From contig BCKT01000017.1 of the NCBI GenBank assembly GCA_003116875.1, positions 186,001 through 250,000 of the forward strand: DNA of 64,000 nt, read 5' to 3'. Both the position numbers and the translations under genes were made by a program. The DNA comes from Takashimella koratensis. Lineage: Eukaryota; Basidiomycota; Tremellomycetes; Trichosporonales; Tetragoniomycetaceae. Shown piece by piece: positions 43,603 through 53,779 of this stretch; the stretch's first letter is position 1; every line of letters begins with the position of its first letter. The notes below the pieces were generated by a model, which saw only the letters and a program-made list of their open reading frames with translations, did no database searches and was not told the DNA's origin.

Positions 43603-45124
43603 ATGCCCAATCCACCTATCGCTGGGCCGTCCGCAGGAGGTAGTGGCGCCAACTTGATCCCTCCTCAAGCTGCTGAATCCAAACGGGATCGAAAACGGCG
43701 CGAGACGATCAACAAGATTGAGATTTTGCACAATGAGAGTTGGAACACGAGGGATGAGTGAGTGCTTTTGTTCTCCCTATACATCCTACACCATCATGCC
43801 TACATACTCCACTCCATCTTCACGTCACTTGTCATCTTTATCAACTCCTGAGCGGGGCGAGGGACGCAGGGAAGGATGCCAAGCGTCAATCCGAATCCAG
43901 CCCGGTCGGAGCTAACTTTGTCATAGGAAATTCTCAGCCTTGTATAAAGAGTATCACAACGAGAACAAAGCCATTAATTCGCAGCCTCCAACATCGGCAA
44001 AGTACATGCTCCGATTCTATCCTCTGACCATTGAGCGGGACGCGTTGCTTGAGTCTTCGGATGCGGAATACGAGTACAAGTGAGTCGAGTCTCCACCCCG
44101 CGGTGCCTTTTTCCCATTCTACCTCTCTGCCCAACACACCCTTCTTCATCTCCGCCTTGAGATACCCATCCTCTCATCCACGGTCATCCATACCCATTCC
44201 CTTCTCACCTTGACTCATAACCATACCTTCCCTTCACCATCGCTGACACAACCAGGGCCGGCCTCGCACGTAAGATGTACGAAGCTGAGCGCGACACCAT
44301 CGAGGGTCAATACTGGGACGCGCGAGACCAAATTCGTCAGCGACTCCTCGGTGCGATCGAAGACCGTCGTCGCAAGCTGCGTGAGGAGAAGGAAGGGGGT
44401 GATGTTGTTTCTGGTAAGTGTTGCCCCTTCTTACTTTAGCTATCTTACAAATCTCTCCACCTAGCTCTGTGAACCACCCAACTTTAAACTTTGCCATCCA
44501 TCAACTTGACATGCTGACACGCGGTTAGAAACCCTATTGGAAGCTGCGACTCGACCCCGACCTACTCGCCGAATGCCAGCTCGCGCACACGATTCTCGTA
44601 ACCCTACTCCTCACTCTGCCCATCCTCTACGCATGACCGAGACCACCACGGGGAACAACTCTGTCACTCCACCCGAGGGCACCAAACCCGGCGACCTTCT
44701 TCTCCATTCCCTCCTCGCGCCCGCACTTGCCCAGATCAACGTGGACGATATTCTTTCTGCGAACGCTTCGTCGCTCGCTGTCCTCCCGCCTCCGACGGGT
44801 CAGTTGGCGTACACCGCCACACAGGGGAAACGCGGTGGGGCAAGGGGTAAAGCAGGGGAAGATAAGGAAGCTATACTAGCTGCACCTGGGACTGGAGCAG
44901 CACTGGCAATTGCAAGTGGGCAAGTGGTAGGTGCGACCACAGCGACGGGGGTAGCAGGCGGGACCAAGGGGAGAGGAGCAGGTGCGGCGCAAGGTCAGTG
45001 GGTGTTGGGTAAGGCTTTGGCGGATATGAAAAAGATGGAAAGCGCAACTCAGTTGGAGATTGATAGTGATTGGGCGAGGATTCAAGGGCCGCAAGGAAGA
45101 GGGCGGAGAGCGAGGGGTGATTAG
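43603..45124 (+). CDS. SDS3: Sds3/BRMS1-like histone deacetylase complex subunit
   Basis: Predicted 353-residue protein with an Sds3-like domain, a subunit of the Sin3-Rpd3 histone deacetylase complex. Exons: 43603-43757, 43927-44079, 44256-44413 and 44529-45124. The domain spans about residues 25-150: SKRDRKRRETINKIEILHNE, KFSALYKEYHNENKAINSQP, MLRFYPLTIERDALLESSDA, EYKAGLARKMYEAERDTIEG then QYWDARDQIRQRLLGAIEDR and RRKLREE. This long helical layout with YxxE...RD.LL and IEDRRRKLREE is typical of Sds3/Dep1/BRMS1. The C-terminal half is Gly/Ala/Thr-rich with low complexity, ending in an Arg-rich tail. Assignment to Sds3 rather than Dep1 is not certain. Confidence 0.78.
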
Positions 45125-45552
45125 GGAGGTCAAAAGGTGGGCGTAGGTATCGGGTTGTGAGTTGATAGTGAGAGGGGAAAGGTAGAGGTGAGGGGGGAGG
45201 GGGGAGTAGAGAAGCCCGTCGTTGTTTGTTGTACATCTCTTCAGCTGGTTACAAGTAGTCTCGTCTCGTCTTTCCTGTATGAGATGGATAATCCATCTAT
45301 CCAGCTGTGTCTCGTGTATCTGATTCTAGTTGGACGTGATCCCCTGGCTTGACTTGGCTGTGATTTGGATTTGGATTTGGTTCCGTGGTATGATGCCAGG
45401 GTGACGGTGTTTCACCCCACACACACACACACCACACACACACACTCGGCGTCGGCCTTGCCCTTCCTTGTCCTCGTCCTCGGCTTTGTTCTCGTCCTCG
45501 TCCTTACCATCTCTCATCCACCTCGGGATCAACTCACCTCTCACCATCCACA
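45125..45552. promoter_or_regulatory. Upstream region of UBC6
   Basis: About 430 bases between same-strand genes. It contains a short CA-rich tract at about 45418-45446 and a C/T-rich leader before the UBC6 start. No gene is visible. Confidence 0.45.
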
Positions 45553-47485
45553 ATGGCGAGCAAGGTCGCGCAGAAGAGGGTACGTCCATCCCCTTCTTCA
45601 GCTGCTGTTTCTAAACCCAACTCGGACTCTGCTAACAACCCTTCAGCTCCAAAAGGTTTGCACCGTTCTCCGTCCACCATCCAACACCCACCTTCCCCCT
45701 CCTCCTCTGCTACTCTGCTACCGCGTCCACATACCATTCCTCACCTCACCCACCTACCACCATCCATCCTTGCTTATTGCTTATGCGGAACTTGCTCGCC
45801 ACTGACCCAATTGTGCAGGAGTACATGTCGATGCAAAAGTCGCCTCCCCCGTTCATTTGGGCATGTCCAGAGGAGAAGAACATTCTCGATTGTGAGTGGT
45901 AGCTTTGCTTTGCTTTGCTTTGCTTTGCTTTGTGGTTTAGGTTCATCTCCTTCCCCTCTCGTTTCCCAGACCACCTTTGTCTTTACCTTTGTCTTCTTCC
46001 TTCTCTCTTTACAAAACACATGTCTCAGATCTCTCTATCTCAACGAGATGTCAGCTGACTTATTACAGGGCACTTCATCATCGTCAGTCCCTCTACGTTC
46101 GTTGGCCATCTCGTCATACTAACCCTGGTAACAGCGAGGCCCACCCGACTCGCCATACGCGGGTGGAGAATACCACGGTCTCATCTGGTTCCCTAGCGAC
46201 TACCGTACGTTCCCTCCTATAAGCTACTCTTCTCTATCTCCTCAAGGGGTGTGATACAATAATCGAACTGGAGCTGACTGGATACAGCGTTCAAGCCACC
46301 TGATGTGAAGATGTTCACGCCCAGTGGTCGGTTCGAGACTGGACACAAGATCTGCATGAGCATGACGTCGTAGTAGGTTCTTTCCTCCATCCATCCACTC
46401 TACCACTTCATCTACAGTTCTCTGGTCTCTGAATATCGTCTTGATTCGGGTCGATGCTGACGTTACATAGCCATCCCAGCACGTGAGTAAACTCAAGCAG
46501 CTGCAGGCGCAGAGCTAATCCGCCATGACAGATGGAACGCAGCCTGGTAAGTTCTCGGCACCAGCTTGTAACCTTGTTTTTTTGTCCCAAGCTGACTCTG
46601 CTCAGGTCTGTGGCGACGATCCTCACAGGTCTTCTCAGCTTCATGCTCAGCGACGAGTAAGTCCCGTTCTACCCACCCACATTTTCCGTGGTCACAGCTG
46701 CCAAGGCTATCAATTCGACCCAGCTGACACGACCCAGAATCACAGCGGGAGCAGTCAAGACTACCGATGCGCAGAAACGTGAATTGGCCAAACAATCTCA
46801 TGCGTTCAACTTGAACAACCGCAAGTTCAAGGTCAGTCTTACTCTTACTCTTATCCTTTACTAGCTGGAATCTGCGTCAAAGGCGGACATTAGCTGACTT
46901 GATGGGTACAGGAGATCTTCCCCAAAGTGAGCTAGCTAATCGCAGACGTTGGGAAGTGATAGCTGACATGGTACCAGTACGCGACACCTGAGATGACTGA
47001 TTTGCCAGATATGGGAACTGGACCGTCGGCTCCTTCGCAGTCTGTAAGTTTGTTTTACCTCTTGATTGTTTGTCCAGCTAGACTGACATTCAACTTTTTC
47101 CTCCTCCCCTTCGCTCCTCTTCTACTACTCGCTCCGTCCTAATCCCTCACTCCGCTCCCTGCGCTCGCTTTCCCCGACTCGTCGCGTTGAGGCCAAAGAC
47201 ATGACGCTCTCCGTGTCTTCCTCTTCCACACCGCTTACCTCCACTTCCCCTTCCCCATCCCCTATTCCATCCGATACCTCTGCTGTTCCTTCATCTCCAC
47301 ATACACCCGCGCCTCCATCAGATACCCTTCCGCCTGCACCTCTAGGGGGAACAAGACTAGCTCAACAACCACAGCAGAAAGCGGGGTGGATGAAGTCGGT
47401 CCCGGTCAAGTGGTTGGCTTGGGTAGTGGTTTCCGTCGTAGTGGCTGTTCTCGTCCCTGTTGTATATCCTAGACTGAGAAAGTGA
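45553..47485 (+). CDS. UBC6: ER ubiquitin-conjugating enzyme E2 (Ubc6 / UBE2J)
   Basis: Predicted 274-residue tail-anchored E2 of the Ubc6/UBE2J group, serving ER-associated degradation. Thirteen exons: 45553-45579, 45647-45655 (9 nt), 45819-45891, 46069-46082 (14), 46135-46204, 46288-46372, 46471-46482 (12), 46532-46546 (15), 46606-46656, 46738-46831, 46912-46926 (15), 46978-47043 and 47192-47485. Joined, they give MASKVAQKRLQKEYMSMQKS, PPFIWACPEEKNILDWHFII, GPPDSPYAGGEYHGLIWFP and FETGHKICMSMTSYHPSTWN. The catalytic Cys in HKICMSM falls at residue 87, the same number as in yeast Ubc6. After a Ser/Pro-rich linker a single membrane helix (VKWLAWVVVSVVVAVLVPVV) ends in YPRLRK. The acceptor of the last exon is the least certain. 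Confidence 0.93.
45903..45932. repeat. (GCTTT)6 pentanucleotide repeat in a UBC6 intron
   Basis: Six perfect GCTTT units directly after the donor of the third UBC6 intron. They are part of that intron and not coding. Confidence 0.95.
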
Positions 47486-47756
47486 GGAAAGGTGAACATG
47501 GGAGTGCGGAATGGGACTTGGGCGGGAGTGATAGCTGGATGCAGCAAGAGTTGCCTGTTAGGATAGAGAGGAAATGGTAGTGACATGTGTGTGGACTGAG
47601 TGGCAACCATGCATATATGCGACATCTGTACCCAACCTTCATCCCCTAGTCGACAATAACCTCTCTACCTTCATCTCCCAACCCGCCTTTCATCTCCTTC
47701 AACTTCCTCACGCGGTCCACGCGTTCAACTCCACAAAGTCAAGCGCGAAACACGAC

Positions 47757-49195
47757 CTACACCCTCTTCCCGACATCTACACCGCGTCGGCCTCTTTCAC
47801 GTTCGATATCCTGAACACTACGCATACCTGCCCCCTTGTCCTCCCTTCGCCCTTTTTTCCCCGTCCCCGATCCCAACCCAGGTGGTCCATGCTAATAAGT
47901 ATCGCAGTATCAGCAAACGCTGTGATTTAGATAGGTTCCGAAAAAATAAGAAAAAAAAAGGGGGAATGAGAAAAACACAACTACACTTACCCCGCCGTGA
48001 AGAATTTGAATGGCGCATTTGAGAACTTGGATAGGGTTACGAGAACCTTCGATCGTAGCTGATGCGTCACGGATTCCACAGGCAGTGAACAACCGGTGTA
48101 GAGCATGAGGTACTTGCAATCCGAAACCTAATACAAAAGGACAAGAGGTCAGCTTTTCTAAAGTTGCCATGAGACTTTTTCGCCCAACGCACCAGGTTGA
48201 CGAGCACGCATGATCACCGTCGTACTTCCCCATTTGTACTTGAGGTCTGCCCCACTTCCCCACAACGTCCTGTTCTCAAACTTGTTCACATAGTCCATCG
48301 ACAGCACGGCTAGGATACAAGTCAGTATTATGTACCACCAATCTCATGAATACAACAAACGCCCTTATCATTCCGACACCCCCACGGACGACCAGCAGGA
48401 AGCATATCACCGAGGAGGTGGCGGATTCCAATGGCAGAGAAAAGAGTCAAGAGACTTACCTTTGTGGAAACCGTGGTCCATTGCGCTAGCGACGTTGGCA
48501 CCTCGACCACGACCCATACCGACCAATCCCTTTTCGGGCGACCCGACGACGACAATAGCGAGCCAGCTTGGCCTAGGGTGTATTAGTAGGTATTCGAGGT
48601 CTTCAAATCCGTTTTGTTCCTTCTCTCTCTCTCGCTCTTTCCCCATCACACCATCACCAAGTCACATGTCACCCTCACTTGCATTCCTACCTTCCCTCTT
48701 CCACAGATCACCACGCTTGCAACTCCCAACCTTGACTCACTGTTTCCCCTTTTTGGTCATATTGACGACCCTCTTCAAAACCACACCATACCGATTCAAC
48801 CCTCTGACCCCTTCCCTCCCGAGTCCCGTAACCGCACCGAGTAGCTGCTCGTTCTTCGCTGCGACGTTCTCTCCTAGGACAGTGGGGAACTCGTCGGCGC
48901 GGGGAGGGAGGAAGAGGCGGTATGGGTAGTTGACGTGGGTATGGGTCGGAGCGTCGGAGAAACGAGAAGGGAATTGGGAAGATCGAGGGACGGGGGATGT
49001 AAAGTATGTCGATGGCTCAGAGGGGGAGGGAGTTGAGGAGGAAGGAGTAGAGGAAGGGGTAGAGGAAGGGGGAGAGGAAGGAGAGGAGGAAGGAAGAGAT
49101 GAAGGTGGGAGAGAAGAGGTCGAGGCTTGGCGAAGAGGGAGACCAAGGCGAGTGAGCCGTGCCAAGGGCCGCAGAGAAGTCGATGCGATACTCAT
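47757..49195 (-). CDS. MRPS5: Mitochondrial ribosomal protein uS5m
   Basis: Predicted 318-residue small-subunit mitoribosomal protein S5. Exons: 49195-48741, 48572-48460, 48309-48193, 48127-47991 and 47891-47757. The N-terminus is a typical mitochondrial presequence ([20 protein letters not shown], basic and Ser-rich), followed by a low-complexity Ser/Pro stretch. The S5 double-stranded-RNA-binding part begins [40 protein letters not shown]. The C-terminal S5 domain has [60 protein letters not shown] and [20 protein letters not shown], ending [16 protein letters not shown]. It converges on UBC6 with 271 bases between stops. Confidence 0.92.
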
Positions 49196-49412
49196 TGCTC
49201 GCGACGAGAGTGAGTGGGTGATGGTGGTGGTGTCAAAGTTAGGAGTTATTATACCTGGCGACGAAAAAAAGTGGATTGAATTTCCTCGAGTTGTACGGAG
49301 ATTTGCTTCCGTCGGATAGATCCTCTTCATGGTATGTGGGATCTATTACGGGCTCGAGGCTATGAATACAAGGTACTACAAACAACATCTGGTCTACAGT
49401 TATAGAGCCTTC

Positions 49413-50752
49413 CTACACGTATTTCCCCCACTCCAACCTCGTCGCTATCAGTCGCCGTACTGCCTCTCGTTCGTCTCCGCCCCATGTAGCCGTTGAAATC
49501 CCCTCAAGCCCCTTCTCGCCCAGTGCCACAACCCGCCGTGTTCGAGTTCGTTGGGTCCCGTCCTTTGTCGCCGTGTCGATCTGGACGGTACTGCCGCCTT
49601 TGCTGTAGGTGTCGTTCTTGGTCCGAGGGGGTGTACGGCTGGCAGCGAGAGACTGGGAGAGTCGGATGCGGACTCGGTGTGGCACAATGGAACCCCGATT
49701 CGAGAGGGAAAAGGATAAGACAACTTCCGGGGGAGTGGAGCAGGTGATCCCGAGTCTACCGAGAGGATGGTAGATCTTCACCTGAGGTGAACATGTCAGC
49801 TAGCTGTGACTACGAAGGATAGCTGGTTCCTAGAGCGGGCTTGACTCACCCGTATCGTTGTCTTCTTGGCTTTCTCGACAACCTCGAAGACGCTCATCCA
49901 TAGTCGCTTGTCCTCTTCACTCCACGTTCTCCACTGATCCAACTTGACGATCGCGGTCCGCCCGGTACTCTTCTTGGAAACAACATCTCGCCCGCCTCTC
50001 GCGATATGGACAAAGTCATAGCCCGGAAGGATGACTGTAGCGGCGTACCTCCCCTCACCGTGGCCGAGGTGTGTGTCTGGCAGTGGATGAACGATCAATG
50101 AAGGGGAAGAGAGTAGAGGAAGGGAAGTTGTATCGATCGGATATGGGGAAGTCGGTTTTGCCGCGCGTGAGGAGTGATGTGAAAGAGGCGAGACATGGTC
50201 GGCGAGGCGATCTGGCTGAATAGTGTGAGGGCGCAGCACGGGTGATGACGGAGGAGTGAGAACGGTTACTGTCTTGCTAGGTCGCCGTTGACGTCTGGGC
50301 TCCGGTAGGTTGTTCGTCGTGTCATGTACTTGACGCCCGTTGGGTCGACCTTGCTCTCCCTTGTTTCCACCTTTGACCGGGCCTGTTACTCTTCCTGATA
50401 CATGAGATAGACCTTCTGTCCTTTCAAGACCGTGACGAGGCTTTACTGGCCCTCCACAATCCTCACCTCCCCCACCCCCGTCTACCCGGCTCAACCTCCA
50501 TCGCTCTTCCAGCTCCCGCAAGCGTACAGGCGTCTCCTCGAGCGCTTTCCGAAGCTGTTTCAGAGTGTTCGACGACGATGGAGCAGAGGGAGGAGATTGC
50601 GCGGTACCGGTGGGGGGTGGGCTCTTGGGTGAGATTGGAGTGAAAGACGGGAAGGGCGTGGTTTGGCGAGGGAGGGATGGAAGAGGGGTGGCAGGAAGAG
50701 CGAGCCATGTGGGTCGGTTTCTGAGTCGAAGAGGGGGTGAGAGCTCCGACAT
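49413..50752 (-). CDS. Hypothetical fungal protein, disordered N-terminus and folded C-terminus
   Basis: Predicted 423-residue protein from two exons, 50752-49850 and 49781-49413, joined in phase by a normal GT-AG intron. The first 230 residues are Pro/Ser/Arg-rich and probably disordered (ISPKSPPPTGTAQSPPSAP). From about residue 235 a denser, probably folded region starts: YAATVILPGYDFVHIARGGR, GRTAIVKLDQWRTWSEEDKR, LWMSVFEVVEKAKKTTIRVK and IYHPLGRLGITCSTPPEVVL. The alternation of strands and one amphipathic helix faintly recalls a polo-box-like or other small alpha/beta interaction domain, but I cannot name a family. No catalytic motif, signal or membrane segment is seen. Confidence 0.6.
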
Positions 50753-51398
50753 GGCTCGTCCCTGGGTGACGAGAGCGGAGTATCACGATTGGAATGTGGT
50801 CATGAGGTCGAGGTGATCAAGAGGTGGTTGGGGGATGTGGGCGAGGGTTGACGAGGTGGGAAGGAGAGACAAGTTGCCGCCGAGGACAGTGGACGACCTC
50901 CACCGATGACTGGCTTCACAATAGGCATGGCCCGCTCTCGAAAGGCGCCTGACAGATAGGCATCCGACGACCCGTGGTCAAGTGAATAGGCCTGGAGGCT
51001 TTGCCCAGCTCCCCTTTCGAAAATTCCGACGAAACACCGATGCACCCTGGTGAAAGTGGCACCCCCGCTCGAAATTCCCTGACCCTGAATCCCTCTGTCC
51101 CCCTGTGGTGGACCTTTAATTTTCAATCTCAAATCTGGTTGACGATTCTTTTCTCTTTCTCTCCATCCATCTATCCTGGTGAGTCTCACTTCCAGCGTCA
51201 ACGACTCATCACCATCCCCAACGCCTTTGTCACTCTCGACACCTGCTGATCTATTCCCCAGGCATAAACGTATTCCAGCGAAAGCTTAAACCGGTTTACG
51301 TAGCCTCTTCGTGAGTGTCTTTCGTCTACTCGATCGACTCTTGTGTTTAAGAGTCTCGGTTGCTAACTAAACCCCCTGTGTAGGACAAAACAAACACA
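50753..51398. promoter_or_regulatory. Divergent promoter of the unknown gene and ribosomal P2, with P2 leader introns
   Basis: A 646-base gap between divergent starts. On the P2 side two spli­ce-like intervals lie in the leader: 51179-51261 (GTGAGT to CCCCAG) and 51311-51383 (GTGAGT, a TGCTAAC branch, then TGTGTAG). The second ends 15 bases before the ATG, in GACAAAACAAACACA, an A-rich start context typical of highly expressed fungal genes. Confidence 0.55.
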
Positions 51399-52111
51399 AT
51401 GAAGTACCTCGCGGCCTACCTCCTCCTCCAGACCGGCGGCAACGCCTCGCCGTCCGTTTCGGACATCTCTGCTCTCCTCGAGACTGTCGGTATCGAGGTC
51501 GAGACTGAGCGCGCCGAGAAGCTCGTCGCTGAGCTCGAGGGCAAGGACATCAACCAGGTGAGCCACGGGTCTGGGTCATAGCGTGGGGAGGTTAGGCAGC
51601 CGGGCGCAGGCGAACAAGGATGGCGAGGTCTGTGTGGGCTACTCGGTGGGAGATGGATGGAACAAGAGGCAGTGGATAGAATGGGTTTGAGACAGTGGGA
51701 GACTGGGTTGAACGATGCATTTTGAGGAGACACGAGAGAACACCACTAACACCTTCCAGCTCATCGCTGAGGGCTCGTCCAAGCTCTCCTCCGTCCCGTC
51801 CGGTGGCGCCGCCGTCGCCTCGTCGGGTGGTGCTGCCGCTGCCGGTGGCGCTGCTGCCCCCGCCGAGGAGAAGGCTGAGGAGAAGAAGGAGGAGGCCAAG
51901 GAGGAGTCTGACGACGACATGGTGAGTGATCGTCACATACGGTTTAATACCGCCTTCGGACTCGGACCTGACCTGTCCCGTCTTCGTCTTCCTTATCCCT
52001 ATCCATGGGATGGGGATACATGTCGAGTTCGGGATCCGGTTGGGTTTGGGAACAGAGTAGAATGGGAAGGGGCGCTGATGATTTCCTCAGGGCTTCGGTC
52101 TCTTCGACTAA
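51399..52111 (+). CDS. RPP2: 60S acidic ribosomal protein P2
   Basis: Predicted 113-residue stalk protein P2, which with P1 and P0 recruits translation factors to the ribosome. Exons: 51399-51557, 51760-51921 and 52091-52111; the last contributes only GFGLFD. The fold starts [20 protein letters not shown] and continues [40 protein letters not shown]. An Ala/Gly hinge leads to the acidic end [14 protein letters not shown], the invariant P-protein tail. [10 protein letters not shown]...GG marks P2 rather than P1. Codons are strongly biased toward C-ending forms compared with neighbours, as expected for a highly expressed gene. Its introns, about 170-200 bases, are longer than usual here. Confidence 0.97.
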
Positions 52112-52336
52112 ACGGCTCGCGTCGACTCGTTTTCTTCTCGACCTTGCCATACCTCTTTCCGGGCAGCTGCTGTACACGCTCTCTGTGGATGCATTCAGTC
52201 TGACCCCCTCACCTCTTATCTTTGACTTGATATATCCACCATCAAACTGTATCCACCTAATCCACGACTGACTCGGCCAACCTCTCTATTCCCTGTCTCT
52301 TTGACGTACACTGACTTGACTCACCTTTCACTACTA
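52112..52336. other. Gap downstream of RPP2
   Basis: About 225 bases, C/T-rich, ending in a sequence that looks like a splice acceptor (CACTACTAG at about 52337). It could be the 3' end of RPP2 plus the 5' part of the unresolved gene that follows. Confidence 0.35.
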
Positions 52337-52881
52337 GGGTTTGCGGATAGGCCTTCATTTAGACACAGGCATGAGGATCGAGTCGGACGACCAAATTCAG
52401 ACCTCCGATGCAGGCCTTCTCGCCGTGAACCGACCAGCTCACTCCCTAGATCCGTCGGCCGAACAGACTTCCTGCGTTCGTTGAACACTGCACAGGCCTC
52501 AATCAAGTGAGTGCTGTATTTCGCTGATCCGTGGCGCGGCCGAACGACATTCTACCCCTTCCACGCCATCTGACAGACGAAGACCACAGTCAGACGCGGT
52601 ACTTCCTTCGCAAACACACGCTGAGGGTTCTGATCGACCTCGAACTGAGCGATTTGAGCCAAAAGCGCATCAAGATGAAATACTGAGATACAATGGGATT
52701 CCAGGTGGAGTCATCCACATCAAGTCTAACGGGAACTTGCAAAGTGACAGTTGAGGGTCAAGAGATTTGCGTGCCCGTCTTGATATACCCCGCCAAATCT
52801 CCCACTTACAAGAAAGACGACAGTGGCCCGTGGACTTGCAAATTCCAAGACCTTCGTGTCGCTCCGGACGGACGATCTTGA
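52337..52881 (+). other. Unresolved coding-like patch
   Basis: A frame rich in Arg and Ser (GFADRPSFRHRHEDRVGR) ends at a good donor at 52507. Joining it to an acceptor before 52590 gives a plausible protein end: NQTRYFLRKHTLRVLIDLEL then SDLSQKRIKMKY and a stop at 52686. In the same frame after that stop, MGFQVESSTSSLTGTCKVTV with EICVPVLIYPAKSPTYKK is open to 52881. I cannot find a good ATG for the first part or recognise any family. It may be the 3' end of an unknown spliced gene, a decayed gene, or chance. Confidence 0.3.
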
Positions 52882-53779
52882 AAAGGTCATGACGGGCAGT
52901 TGAAAGAGGCCAACCGGAACCGTCACAGAACCCGAATCCGGACGCAGCGGCATCGACCTGGCGACTTCCGACACCAACCCAATTCTTTGTGAAGAGTGAG
53001 GGGTGAAGACCGGATGGAGGGCGCATAGTCGACGACACCACGATCTTCGAGATTGGCGAACGAGTTTCGCCTGTAAGGAGAGCGGAGCGTCAAGAAGATC
53101 GAAGCGTAAGATGGGGATTAGAACGACCAAGTCAGACCAGGATGATCGATGCTCAGACATATATGCAAACTCCATGTAACCGATTGGGAGTACATGAAGG
53201 CGACCCAAACAAACGAAAAACCAAAAACAACGCACCGAGAAAAGCACGACACGACAAAAGCATCAGAAAACCAATGCAGCGGATCGATCCGACGCGTTGA
53301 TGACTCTCTGACTGCGATGTGTGACTTCAAAACTGCGGGATCTTGTTAGTGCCTAATGACCTTTTGTTTCCAAAGTGCTGTTACGTATGGTACAATATTG
53401 TTACCACACTCTCACTCCTGTCCACTACCAATCCCCCTTCCCCTCCTTCGATACCCCCCACTCGCTTTTCACTTTGCTTATAATGGCCACAAGTGTCCCT
53501 AGCACTTCTTGCTCAGACGTATTTTCACATCTTTGATACCTATCCACACTACCATGTCGTATCACCTCTGCCCTGTACCATGCAACCTCAATACCATTGT
53601 GCAGAACCCACTCAGCCCTGATTCATATCATGCGATTGCATCGTATCTTCTCTACTCATGTACACAATAACGACGTTGATCATGTCTCTCTTCTCCATTC
53701 TCCACCTCTTGATTCCATCTCCGCTCATACACACGGGGTCATCTTTCACACTTCACCTCGCCTGTGCTCGCGTGCTCGA
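52882..53779. other. Intergenic region before PRE9
   Basis: About 900 bases. Several open frames exist on the minus strand at 52700-53250, but none shows domain features or clean splice-joined continuity. The part from 53380 to 53780 is T/C-rich and is probably the 3' flank of PRE9. Confidence 0.4.

Noticed and set aside
51558..51759. Possible intron-encoded snoRNA in the long RPP2 intron
   Set aside because: No C box, D box or H/ACA arrangement can be seen.
52670..53247. Minus-strand open frames in the gap before PRE9
   Set aside because: They overlap one another, have no domain features and show no splice-consistent extension.
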